Shown in pieces: positions 42,761-52,800 of a stretch of DNA of 64,000 bases (the stretch's first letter is position 1; each line of letters opens with the position of its first letter). The notes beneath the pieces were generated by a model that was not told the origin of the DNA, did not search any database, and worked only from the letters and a program-made list of their open reading frames with translations. Origin of the DNA: an uncultured Aquimarina sp. (GTDB lineage Bacteria; Bacteroidota; Bacteroidia; Flavobacteriales; Flavobacteriaceae); contig NZ_CANLMP010000006.1 in NCBI RefSeq assembly GCF_947492405.1, forward strand, positions 124,001 to 188,000, given 5' to 3'. Made by a program: the position numbers and the translations under genes.

Positions 42761-43133
42761 ATGTACATTTGAATTTGCCATTATCCGATTCGTTCCCAAA
42801 GTAGAGCGTGAAGAGTTTTTTAATGTGGGAGTGATTGTATTTTCTAAGCAAAAGAAATTTCTGAAAGTTAAATACTTAATTGACCAAAACAAATTAAAAG
42901 CTTTCTCTAGCGAAATTCATATGGAATTATTACAAGAATACCTAAAGTCCTGGGAACTCATCTGTAATGGTGAGCCAGCTGGTGGAGCAATTGGAAAACT
43001 AGAATTATCTGATAGATTTCGATGGTTAACAGCTTGTAGAAGTACAATTATCCAAAGCTCAAAAACACATCCAGGAATCTGTCTTAACCCTCAAAAAGAA
43101 TTAGATATTCTCTTTAACAATTACGTGTTATAA
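42750..43133 (+). CDS. DUF3037 protein paired with HipA-like kinase
   Basis: A 127-residue protein of the DUF3037 family, recognised by the FEFAIIRFVPKVEREEFFNVGVIVF start, in parts (RFVPxxxRGEFVNVGV-like), and a late RFRWLTACRSTIIQSSKTHPG. The 11-bp overlap with the HipA-like kinase gene implies coupled translation. It may regulate, neutralise or target the kinase; no function is known for the family. Confidence 0.8.
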   Translation: MPNRCTFEFAIIRFVPKVEREEFFNVGVIVFSKQKKFLKVKYLIDQNKLKAFSSEIHMELLQEYLKSWELICNGEPAGGAIGKLELSDRFRWLTACRSTIIQSSKTHPGICLNPQKELDILFNNYVL

Positions 43134-43255
43134 AAACAATATCCTTATTCTTATAATACTATTATTAAAAAACTCTTTAATCATAATATAAACTTACCAA
43201 TACATAGTACCGTAACAAATATAAAGGTCATTCGTCGATAATGTAAAAACACATT

Positions 43256-43957
43256 ATGACTTCAAATAGGAAAACAGCCAGATTAGCTGGTGTAGTATAC
43301 TTGATTCTCATTATTAGCGGTATGTTTAGTTTGCTATACGTTCCTTTAGAATTAATAGTTTACGATGATCCTGCAACCACAACACAGAATATTACAGATG
43401 GCATATTGTTATTCCGATGGAGTATCATAGCTGGATTGATATGCTACAGTACATTTTTAGTATTGCCATTAATTCTTTACAAATTATTAGCTCATGTAGA
43501 CAAAACTCAAGCAGTTTTGATGGTAGCTTTTGCTTTAATTAGCATCCCCGTTTCTTTGTATAATATCAGCCATAAATTTGATATTCTAACCTTAATCAGT
43601 GGAGCAGAATACTTAAAGGTTTTTAGCCCCGAACAGTTACAGACTCAAGTGATATTATTGTTAGATTCATATGATAATGGAATAATGATCGCACAGGTAT
43701 TCTGGGGGCTGTGGTTATTTCCTTTTGGGTATCTTGTATATAAATCCAAAATTTTGCCTAGGTTTTTTGGTATCTTTTTAATGATTGGATGTATTGGATA
43801 TATCATAGAATTTATCGGTGGATTTATGATTGATGGATATTATGATATGGGTGTCTCCACTTATATTGGAATACCATCTGCAATTGGAGAAATCGGAATT
43901 TGCTTATGGATGCTAATCGCTGGAGCGAAGAATGCGCCTACATCAAATGAAGTATGA
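43256..43957 (+). CDS. DUF4386 membrane protein
   Basis: A 233-residue integral membrane protein with about six transmembrane helices. The DUF4386 start RKTARLAGVVYLILIISGMF and the internal FRWSIIAGLICYSTFLVLPL are recognisable. The role of the family is unknown. Stands alone, 122 bp after the DUF3037 gene. Confidence 0.8.
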   Translation: MTSNRKTARLAGVVYLILIISGMFSLLYVPLELIVYDDPATTTQNITDGILLFRWSIIAGLICYSTFLVLPLILYKLLAHVDKTQAVLMVAFALISIPVSLYNISHKFDILTLISGAEYLKVFSPEQLQTQVILLLDSYDNGIMIAQVFWGLWLFPFGYLVYKSKILPRFFGIFLMIGCIGYIIEFIGGFMIDGYYDMGVSTYIGIPSAIGEIGICLWMLIAGAKNAPTSNEV

Positions 43958-44058
43958 TAGTAAGATGATGCATCATTTTTTTCTTTAACACATTTTTAAC
44001 CTCCAAAAAAAGTTAGAAAAGCTAGAAAAAAACGACATTTAGGAAAAACAACTATCAC

Positions 44059-45270
44059 ATGAGTCTTTCTAAAATTACCTTTACCAACGCAGAAGGTCAA
44101 ACACTTTCTGGGCGTTTAGAATTACCTGCGGATCAACATCCACATAATTTTGCGCTTTTTGCGCACTGTTTTACGTGCAATAAAAACCTGGGAGCTGTTC
44201 GTAACATTAGTCGTGCACTCACTTCTCAAGGGTTTGGTGTTTTACGGTTTGATTTCACAGGTTTGGGAGAAAGTGAAGGTGATTTTGCTGATACTAATTT
44301 TTCGGGAAATGTAGAAGATCTAGTTACTGCTGCAGATTTTTTAGCGCAGGAATATCAGGCTCCTTCTCTATTGATTGGACATTCTCTGGGTGGCGCAGCA
44401 GCTATATTTGCTGCAGCAGAAATTGATTCTATAAAAGCTATAGCTACAATAGGTGCCCCTTCTGATCCTACTCATGTACAACACTTATTACGAAGCGGTT
44501 TAGAAGAAATTGAAGCAAATGGTAAAGCCGTAGTAAATCTGAGTGGAAGAGATTTCACTATTAAGAAACAATTTCTGGATGATCTAGAAACTAAATCATT
44601 ACCGACCGTAGCAAAAAATTTAAATAAAGCCTTATTAGTAATGCATTCTCCACAGGACACCACAGTGGGTATTAAAAATGCTGAAGAAATTTATCACGCC
44701 GCAAAACACCCTAAAAGTTTTGTAACCTTGAATGGAGCAGATCATTTATTAATGAGGAAAGAAGATTCTATTTATGCTGGTAACGTAATTGCAGGATGGT
44801 CATCTAGATATGTTGATATTCCTGAAGAACCTAGTTTAAAAAGCCAACATCATGTGGTAGCAAGTTTAGGGAATGATGAAGGATATACTACCCAGATGAA
44901 AGTAGGAAATCATTATATAGTGGCAGATGAACCTGAAAGTGTGGGTGGCCATGATTTTGGACCTTCTCCTTACGAACTCGTATCTGCAGGCTTATCAGCT
45001 TGTACTGCGATGACTATTAAAATGTATGTAGCTAGAAAAGGTTGGGATCTGCAAAATGTAGAAGTACACACTAGTTATGATAAAAAACATATGGAAGATT
45101 GTGAAAATTGTGAAGACCCAACTGCCAAAATCGATACTTTCGAAAGAGAAATTAAACTGGAAGGAGATCTAGATGAAAAACAGATCGCAAGAATCCTGCA
45201 GATTGCAGATAAATGTCCTGTACATAAAACATTACATAGCGAAACGCAGGTGATTACGACATTGATTTAA
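44059..45270 (+). CDS. bifunctional alpha/beta hydrolase - OsmC protein
   Basis: A 403-residue fusion found in many bacteria. Residues 1-255 are an alpha/beta hydrolase (FAHCFTC, LRFDFTGLGES, nucleophile elbow GHSLGG with S109, catalytic histidine in GADHLLM). Residues 265-403 are an OsmC/Ohr peroxidase domain with the two redox cysteines in SACTAMTIK and DKCPVHKTL. OsmC domains reduce organic hydroperoxides. The fusion probably handles oxidised esters or lipids in the cytoplasm. Confidence 0.9.
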   Translation: MSLSKITFTNAEGQTLSGRLELPADQHPHNFALFAHCFTCNKNLGAVRNISRALTSQGFGVLRFDFTGLGESEGDFADTNFSGNVEDLVTAADFLAQEYQAPSLLIGHSLGGAAAIFAAAEIDSIKAIATIGAPSDPTHVQHLLRSGLEEIEANGKAVVNLSGRDFTIKKQFLDDLETKSLPTVAKNLNKALLVMHSPQDTTVGIKNAEEIYHAAKHPKSFVTLNGADHLLMRKEDSIYAGNVIAGWSSRYVDIPEEPSLKSQHHVVASLGNDEGYTTQMKVGNHYIVADEPESVGGHDFGPSPYELVSAGLSACTAMTIKMYVARKGWDLQNVEVHTSYDKKHMEDCENCEDPTAKIDTFEREIKLEGDLDEKQIARILQIADKCPVHKTLHSETQVITTLI

Positions 45271-45310
45271 AACCAGATTACAACTATATTATTCTTTTAA
45301 AACAAATTAC

Positions 45311-45814
45311 TTGAACCATCTTCATAAAGAACTTGTCGACATAAAACTATTCGTATTCAATCCCTGTATGCTAACGATTAAAAATTTTAGTATAGAGCCC
45401 GAAAGTAAAGAATATAAAGCCTGTAATTTTCATTTAAATGATCTTAAAATTGTTTGTAGGGATGCTAAAATAACACCAAAGAAAGTTGGACAGTTTGTTA
45501 CCTTTTGGAAGCGTAAAAAAAATGGCCCTATTGAACCTTTTGAAGAAACAGATTTGATAGATTATTTTATAGTGAATGTAAAATATGACGATCATTTTGG
45601 TCAATTTGTTTTCCCTAAATCTAAATTGATTGAAAAAGGAATTATTTCTACAAATAAAAAAGAAGGGAAAAGAGCTTTTAGAGTATATCCCCCTTGGGAT
45701 ACAGCTAAAAATAAACAGGCAGAGCGAACTCAAAAATGGCAACTGAATTATTTTTTACCAATTGATCATTCTATAAACATTGAACTTGCACAAAAGTTAT
45801 ATTCAAAAAAGTAA
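45311..45814 (+). CDS. MepB family protein
   Basis: A 167-residue protein of the MepB family, seen by ESKEYKACNF, DAKITPKKVGQFVTFWKRKKNGP and FVFPKSKLIEKGI. The TTG at 45311 keeps an N-terminal segment (LVDIKLFVFNPCMLTI) that belongs to the family, so it is preferred over the ATG at 45368; both are possible. The family takes its name from the mepB gene next to a multidrug-efflux locus in staphylococci. Its function is unknown. Confidence 0.8.
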   Translation: MNHLHKELVDIKLFVFNPCMLTIKNFSIEPESKEYKACNFHLNDLKIVCRDAKITPKKVGQFVTFWKRKKNGPIEPFEETDLIDYFIVNVKYDDHFGQFVFPKSKLIEKGIISTNKKEGKRAFRVYPPWDTAKNKQAERTQKWQLNYFLPIDHSINIELAQKLYSKK

Positions 45815-45862
45815 AACAACTCAAAAGCAGAATATTTTACTTTTGTACAATAATATATATCA

Positions 45863-45897
45863 AAAAGGGAAGCAATACAGGGCTGTGCTTCCCTTTT
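45863..45897. terminator. bidirectional terminator after mepB-type gene
   Basis: Perfect 12-bp stem aaaagggaagca / tgcttccctttt with an 11-nt loop. It lies between convergent genes and has T-runs on both strands. Confidence 0.8.
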
Positions 45898-45931
45898 ATC
45901 ATTATGAAAAGTATTAAAATCTTCTAGTCTA

Positions 45932-46330
45932 TCATTCTGACCAGTATTGTAACGTCACTTCGATCCAACCCTCCGGAGTTTCATTTTCTGAACTTACTTC
46001 AACAATTCCAGAAGACGCTCCATCAAAATAACCATCACGTGCATCAAATCTATAGGTTCCTATTGGAAGACTTTCGAAAAGCCCAACTTCATATCGAGAA
46101 TCAAAATAAATCACACCTGTTTCTAAGTTAGTAGCTCCATATCCAGGTAATGTACTTGCTGGAATTTCCTGACCAGACCATTCATCTACTAACTTGATTA
46201 CAACATCAAAACTTACTTGACTTTTCTCTTGAGTTGATGATGTATCATTTTCTATATTATTGGTTTCTGTTTCACAAGAAAATGAAAAACACAGTATAAA
46301 TAACAGTATGATTTTCTTTATTAGTTTCAT
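45932..46330 (-). CDS. small lipoprotein of unknown function
   Basis: A 132-residue lipoprotein (lipobox FSFSC, C19) with a Thr/Ser/Asn linker and a single beta-sandwich-like domain (VVIKLVDEWSGQEIPASTLP, then IGTYRFDARDGYFDGAS), similar to prealbumin-like or Cna-B-type folds. No function recognised. Confidence 0.6.
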   Translation of the reverse strand: MKLIKKIILLFILCFSFSCETETNNIENDTSSTQEKSQVSFDVVIKLVDEWSGQEIPASTLPGYGATNLETGVIYFDSRYEVGLFESLPIGTYRFDARDGYFDGASSGIVEVSSENETPEGWIEVTLQYWSE

Positions 46331-46490
46331 AATAACTATGGCTTTAAAAGTTAGTATTTAAATTTCCGAATTAATTCTAAAACACTCTTTATCTAATGAT
46401 TATCAAAATGTTATATAAACAAACCGTTAACATATAATATAACAAGCTAACGGTTTTGAAGCTGTTTATTCCAAATAATTAAGTAATTCC

Positions 46491-48776
46491 TTATTGTTTT
46501 ATCAATCTTTTGGTATGTATGGTCTTTCCGTTTTCATCTTTAATAGAAAGTAGATAAATTCCGGTTTGACTAATCTTGGGAGAAATCGTGATAGTCTTAT
46601 TCTTTGACTTAGAAGAAACATCTTCTTTATGAACTACCTTTCCTGTAAGGGTATAAATACTAACAGTATATTTTTTATCCGTTTCAAATAAATACGTTGT
46701 AATACTAATCTGATCTGTAAAAGGATTAGGAGATAGAACAAAAAATAAATCGTTGTGAGCCTCTTCTTCTAATGGTGGGAATTGTATTTTGGATACATCC
46801 GTATTACTTCGTAGTGTTCCACAAGCACCTAAATTAGACCAACCTGATGATGTACGCTCGTATAAATAACCTAAATAGGTCACTTTATCTCCTGTAGCAT
46901 AACTGATACCACTTTGCCAAGGAGAAATCCCTTCGCAAATATCCACAGGAATACTATCATCCGTTGTGTAATTAATAATAAGTCTTGCTGCTTTTCCTGC
47001 ACCTCCTTCATAAGAATCAGCCACTCTTTTTGCAGATGTATTCGTTAGACTTACTCCTTTTCCTGTTATAATAAAACTAGCATTATTACCAGACACCCAT
47101 GAACTTTTATTAACCAGTTGCTGAACTATATTTTTTAGATCAGGTGAGCGTTGCGCTAAGCCATTTTGTCCACTGGACCAAGCAGAAGGATCCCAAGTTA
47201 CTTTATTAGAAAAAACAGATCTATTGGATACATTATTTGATGCAGTTGTAAAAGCGGGAGAATTACTACTATTGTGTAAAGCTATCTCTAATTCTGCATT
47301 AGCACTATTACTTTCATCCGCAGTAAATTGTAAATACGCGCTAGTAATTGTTGCGTTTTTTGGTAAAGCTAAAGATCTAAATCGTAATCCTATAGTTTGA
47401 TTTCCGGCATTACTATGGCTATCATACACTAGTTCCAGGTCACTACTATTGGTATATACGTCTCCATTTTGTCGTTCTTCTACATCATCAATTCCACTGG
47501 TAATAGACACCTCAATGCTACCGTTATCTGGATCTGGATCGACAACTGTTCCTTTATTTATGGTCACTACACTTCCGTTAGATGGGTTCCATATATCCAG
47601 ATTAGAAGGAATCTGAAATACATTGTTATTAGAGACTGAACCTACCTGCGAAGCATTATCTACGCTAATAGTTCTTGTTTCGATTTTATCCTCATCAATA
47701 AAAATCCATTTAAATTGATTAAACCTTGCAGAGTTTCGTGTCCAGTTTTTATTATCATCATTAGATCTTAAAGGTGCTCCCCAGCATCCTTCTCCGGCAT
47801 ATACGGTTCCGTTTTGATCATCCCTTACAAATCCTTCATCACTTCCTGATCCTGTAGAAGGTCTTACCGGCCATGTGGTTTTTACGGTATGTGCATCACA
47901 TTCGATTACCAACTTTACTTCTTTATTATAAAATAATTGGGCCCAGTTGCTATATTGGCTATTTCCTTCGGATTTATAGGATACGTGTGGACGCATGGGC
48001 TTATGGTATTGAGCCATTTTCCACACGACGTTTGCATTTGAATTCAAATCATTTTGTAACCAAGTTGTTTGATTACCAGAAATTGAGATTTCAGTGTTTA
48101 AAGTATAAGTTCTAACTAGATTGTCTCCAAAAGTGATAGCATAATATACACTAGATGAGGGTACATCAAAAAGATGGTATATACTATTGTTACTATCCTC
48201 ATGATTTCCACGTGCCGCAATAATAGGAAACATTCTACCATCTGAAGCTATGGTTAACTGCCAATCGTTAAACCAAGTTTTCCACTGATTACTGGAATCA
48301 CTATCTGTCATATCTCCACCAAATAGAACCGCATGTGGCTTTAATTTAGCTACCAAGCGATTGGCATTCTGTCTTGGCGTTCTATTATTTCTGGAATCAC
48401 CTCCTGCTATAAAAGACAGTCTACTCTTATCTGCAGGTGCTGTTTTAAACCAGAAACGTTCACTAGTACCTTGACTATCTCTTACTACAAAATAATAAGC
48501 TGTATTAGGTTGTAATCCGGTTAGTCTGGCAAAGGTATTGTTCATGCTCTTATAGGAAACCGTTCTGTCCGGTGATTTAGAATTAGGGTAACTATTATAA
48601 TTAGTTCCATAATCAGTTGTTCCATAATAGACAGTAGGATTACTGCCTGATATTTGATTCCATCCTATTACTATAGAGGTTGCTGGATTTCCTCGTAAGG
48701 TTAATCGATACTTGTCATTAGAGGCTGTGACTTGTAATCCCACAAGAATTACAATAAGGGTAAGTATTCTTTTCAT
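46491..48776 (-). CDS. T9SS-secreted purple-acid-phosphatase-like metallophosphoesterase
   Basis: A 761-residue exported protein. A signal peptide (1-18) is followed by a fibronectin III / PAP N-domain (about 20-115). The metallophosphoesterase domain (about 118-370) has GGDSRNN, FGGDMTDSD, ARGNHED and QYHKPMRPH. The last metal-binding block reads ECDAH instead of GHxH. A beta-sandwich carbohydrate-binding-like module spans about 430-610, and a small CBM5/12-like module (WQSGISYATGDKVTYLGYLY) lies near 620-660. A T9SS type A sorting domain covers 685-761 (LSPNPFTDQISITT ... TKRLIKQ). It is probably an extracellular phosphatase or phosphodiesterase. Confidence 0.85.
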   Translation of the reverse strand: MKRILTLIVILVGLQVTASNDKYRLTLRGNPATSIVIGWNQISGSNPTVYYGTTDYGTNYNSYPNSKSPDRTVSYKSMNNTFARLTGLQPNTAYYFVVRDSQGTSERFWFKTAPADKSRLSFIAGGDSRNNRTPRQNANRLVAKLKPHAVLFGGDMTDSDSSNQWKTWFNDWQLTIASDGRMFPIIAARGNHEDSNNSIYHLFDVPSSSVYYAITFGDNLVRTYTLNTEISISGNQTTWLQNDLNSNANVVWKMAQYHKPMRPHVSYKSEGNSQYSNWAQLFYNKEVKLVIECDAHTVKTTWPVRPSTGSGSDEGFVRDDQNGTVYAGEGCWGAPLRSNDDNKNWTRNSARFNQFKWIFIDEDKIETRTISVDNASQVGSVSNNNVFQIPSNLDIWNPSNGSVVTINKGTVVDPDPDNGSIEVSITSGIDDVEERQNGDVYTNSSDLELVYDSHSNAGNQTIGLRFRSLALPKNATITSAYLQFTADESNSANAELEIALHNSSNSPAFTTASNNVSNRSVFSNKVTWDPSAWSSGQNGLAQRSPDLKNIVQQLVNKSSWVSGNNASFIITGKGVSLTNTSAKRVADSYEGGAGKAARLIINYTTDDSIPVDICEGISPWQSGISYATGDKVTYLGYLYERTSSGWSNLGACGTLRSNTDVSKIQFPPLEEEAHNDLFFVLSPNPFTDQISITTYLFETDKKYTVSIYTLTGKVVHKEDVSSKSKNKTITISPKISQTGIYLLSIKDENGKTIHTKRLIKQ

Positions 48777-48959
48777 GAAAATATAATTAAGTTGGTTCTA
48801 TAAAGTTAGTTTATAATTAATAAAATTAGTTCATTAAATGAATAAAAAACTACCCTTAACTAATTCTTAATTAAGAATTAATGTTTATCCATATATATTA
48901 TGAATAAAATAATATTGAATTTGTAATCAGTTAACAATATTCCTTTTTACTTTGTAATT

Positions 48960-49841
48960 ATGACAAAGGATCAAACTCAACTTATTTTTAAAATATCAGT
49001 ATTTTTAATTTTCATTGGTAGAGCTTGGCAGCATCTTTTTTGGGATGCTCCGTATAGATCTTTCTTTTGGGATGAATCTTTATTAAAACCTATAATTGAA
49101 GGGGTTTTCAATATTACATGGCAAGAATATGCTACAAGTAATCGGACAGATCTAATAATACAAAATGGTATTAAAATCAATGGAGTTTTATACCTTATTG
49201 CTGCTATTTCTGTCTTGATGATAAAAAAGAATACAACTAAATGGTTTCGAATTCCTATATATTTAGGAGGTTGCAGTTTGGTATTATTAACTATATTACT
49301 TACGAAAGAAAAATTTTATCATATTGCTCAATTTTTTGAACACAGCATTCAATTCGGATTACCATTTGTATTGCTGTATAGTTATTCTAAAAAACTACGT
49401 CATGAAAGCTTAGTTTTTATTTTTAAGATACTAATTGCCTTCACCTTTTTCTCTCACGGATTATACGCTTTTGGTTTTTACCCTGTTCCAGGAAAATTCA
49501 TAGATATGACTATACAAATTTTTGGGTTTTCTGAAACAACCGCTATATCGTTTTTATATATAGCTGGTATTTTGGACTTCATACTTGCGATTCTAATTTT
49601 TATCCCTAACGTTCAGATATACGCATTATGGTATGCTGTGGGGTGGGGATTGTTAACAGCTATGGCAAGGATAGTTGCTAATTTTTATTGGGATTTCCCT
49701 TTACAATCTATTCATCAGAATTTGCACGAAGTCATTTATAGAATTCCACATGGATTAACTCCTTTATTAGTTATTCTTTTACTTAAAAAACATAGTATCA
49801 ATAAGATAAAAAAGGCTGCCCATATTGGACAGCCTTCTTAA
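48960..49841 (+). CDS. multi-pass membrane protein of unknown function
   Basis: A 293-residue protein with about eight predicted transmembrane helices and conserved-looking aromatic motifs (GRAWQHLFWDAPYRSFFWDE, FYHIAQFFEHSIQFG). DoxX-like quinone-linked membrane proteins are an alternative but weak match. The final codons lie inside a hairpin terminator, and a converging gene follows 17 bp later. Confidence 0.6.
   Translation: MTKDQTQLIFKISVFLIFIGRAWQHLFWDAPYRSFFWDESLLKPIIEGVFNITWQEYATSNRTDLIIQNGIKINGVLYLIAAISVLMIKKNTTKWFRIPIYLGGCSLVLLTILLTKEKFYHIAQFFEHSIQFGLPFVLLYSYSKKLRHESLVFIFKILIAFTFFSHGLYAFGFYPVPGKFIDMTIQIFGFSETTAISFLYIAGILDFILAILIFIPNVQIYALWYAVGWGLLTAMARIVANFYWDFPLQSIHQNLHEVIYRIPHGLTPLLVILLLKKHSINKIKKAAHIGQPS
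49812..49836. terminator. terminator hairpin inside the end of the membrane protein gene
   Basis: aaggctg / cagcctt stem (49812-49818 and 49830-49836) with an inner partial stem, next to A- and T-rich ends. It covers the last codons of the membrane protein gene and can serve both convergent genes. Confidence 0.65.
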
Positions 49842-49858
49842 CAAACTTAAGATATAAT

Positions 49859-52800
49859 CTATTTAATTATAAATCGTTTCGTTTCTCCTTGAACTTTTAG
49901 TAAGTACATACCAACTTCAAGGTTACCAACATTGATAGTTTTGCTACCACTTATGGTTCCTTGTCCAACAATCTGTCCTACCATATTCATAATAGAATAA
50001 GCAGTATCAGAATTCTTAGAGTCTTTCATAGAAACTTGCAATAAACCACCACTTTTTAATGGGTTTGGAGCAATTGTGAAATTAGAAATCCCTTCTTCAT
50101 CTTCATTCCCTATGATAGGAGTCGTAGGTCCGAAATCTGCTACTACAGCAGATCCATTACAAGATCCTTCGTAAATCTTAACATTAGAGAAAATTGAAGT
50201 ATTTCCAGATCCCGCATCATTATCATTAATGAATACCAATCGATCCATGCTTCCTGTATAGAAGTTACCTACTGGAATTACATAAGTTGTTGTACCACTA
50301 GAATAGTTATCGAAGTTTGTTACTCCATAATTCTGAGTACCATGAACTTTGAAATACCTAGTAGAAGTTAATGTATTATCATTTTCAAAACCAACTCCGT
50401 GAATTTCTCCCTGAGCAGTACTACTGAAACTAAACTCAATAACCGTATTAGCAGTTACAGTATAGTTTAGTGCAATATACTTCCAAGTGTTATTAGACAA
50501 TGATAATCCAGCTCCACCATTTACAATAGAGAAGTTACCTGCCGCATCTTGATTAGAGAAAGGAGTAATTGAGAAGTTATTAAAATCGATTGCATCACAA
50601 GTTGGTCCTGGATCAACTGTACCATTAGTGATACTTAAATCATCGATCGTAACATCGCCTTGCCAGCTATTTCCTGTAACCGTATTAAGACGTAGTTGTA
50701 CACTTGCATTTCCAGCATATGCAGAAAGATCAACACTAGCAGTATTCCAGTCAGTTCCTTGTGCTCCGGATCTACTAAATACGCTTGTCCAATCTCCTGT
50801 ATTATCTGTTCTTGCTTCTACATCCAAAGTACCTATTGCATTACCTACCATATGGTATTGGAAACTTAATGTTGGAGAAGTCAACCCACTGAAATCTAAA
50901 CAAGGTGAATTTAAAATCGCTCTTTTGTTAGGGAATCCATTTCCGTTTCCAGAAGCTTCAACATAAATATAAGAATTACCATCAACAGCACCACTAGGTC
51001 CTGTTCCATTAGAAGGAGTACCATTAGAATCTACAGTCCAATCTAAATCATCTCCAGAAGCTTGAGACCAATCTCCTATATTTCCTTCAAAACTTTCGTT
51101 GTATGGGAATGAAGCTATATCTCCAGTACATTCATCTCCACCAGGTCCAGGTCCACCGCCATCACAAGGATTAACGAATGACACAGTCTGATCTGTTTGT
51201 CCATTAGAACCTCCATTATTATTCTCATTAGCATCCTGACCTACACCACGCTCAGCAAACGCTTTCCAGATGATACATTCGTACTGACCTCCATATAAAT
51301 CTTGGTCTGCTTGTAGTATACCATTTCTTCCGGATACGAATCCTGGATTATTCGCTGTATTTTTTAGTCCTTCAATTACTAAAGCCATAGCGATATTATT
51401 ACCTCCAGTTCCATTGTAGAAGTCTGGATCAAAACCTTCGGCATCAATCAATCCCCAAGTCATATCCCATAAAATAGTAGCAAATGCATATCCAACTCCG
51501 TGTGGTCTTGCTAATCCTCCTATATCTGCATAATCTGTATTATTTACAGATCTATCAATAGAATAAGGAGTCGGACGAATACCATCACCAGTAGTTGGTT
51601 GGTTTAATGCATATGTACCTATTCCTCTAGAATCAGTTCCAGAATCACCAGCTCTCATCGTAAGCATTAATCCAAACCAGTCAGACCATCCTTCTCCCAT
51701 TTGCTCAGAACCACCTAAATTATTAGAAGAAGGTCCTCCTACTAATCTAATAGAAATACCATGACCATATTCGTGAGCAATAATTCCATTATCTAAATCC
51801 CCATCTCTATCAGGGTTTGGACTTGTCCAAAGGAACATCTGCATTCTAGGATTTCCTCCATCACCTGGAGTCGAGAAGTTCGCATTATTACTTCCACTTC
51901 CATCTTGTGCATCTGCATTTACAGAATCACTTCCTGCACCACCATTTCCATAGTTATTTTCCTGGAAGTTACCACTAGCTTCATCAAAACCATATTGATA
52001 GAATACATCATGCATAATATTATTCCAGTAGAATAGGTTTGTTATTGCTGCATCATCATATGTTGTTGGTCCTTGACTAAGGTCAATTGGAAAATTAAAA
52101 TCTAGACTCGCTCCTCCATTTGGAGAAAAACCTGTACCATTATTTCCATTTCTATCTTCCTGAGCCCATACATTATTACCTCTAGTAATTGTAAACTCAG
52201 CTCCAGGACTACCATTAGTATCATGCCATCCAAATGGAGAAGCTACAGTATTCGCTGGATCAGTTACTATCGAACGACTACCGTGACTTGGACTTTCTAT
52301 TGGCATTGCATAAACATTGTAAGAATCAGGTGCAAGCGCAGCAGTAGCTTCTGCTTTTGTTGGCGCTGTAGGAATATCTTTATCAAATAATACAGATTCT
52401 CCATGATTGTGAGTTTCGTGATCAGGAGTACCAAAATTACAGCTAATTACCCAGTCTTCTGTATATAAAAGCTCACCTGTAGTAGCATCTACATTAACAT
52501 TCCACCAATGTTGACCATCTTTTTGATACAAGCTTACATGCCAAGTTAAAACCAACTTATCATCTTGCTTAATATACACTTGTTTTGCCTCTATAGGCTC
52601 TAATGTAATTCCAGAGTTTTCATATACTAATACTCCATCAGCTTTGCTTTTAGCTCTAACTAATTGTGGAGATTGCAAATTATGAGCTCTAGCTACATTC
52701 ATAATAGCACTTTCTGGTGAAAGAGAAGATTTTGCAGAAGTAACTTTAGATTTTATATCATCTACGAATTGATCAATCTCCCAAGTTACTGTCTCTTTAT

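Noticed and set aside
12139..46000. Integron with attC sites
   Set aside because: No integron integrase was seen and the boundary repeats do not keep the RYYYAAC...GTTRRRY order in the places tested; described only as cassette-like.
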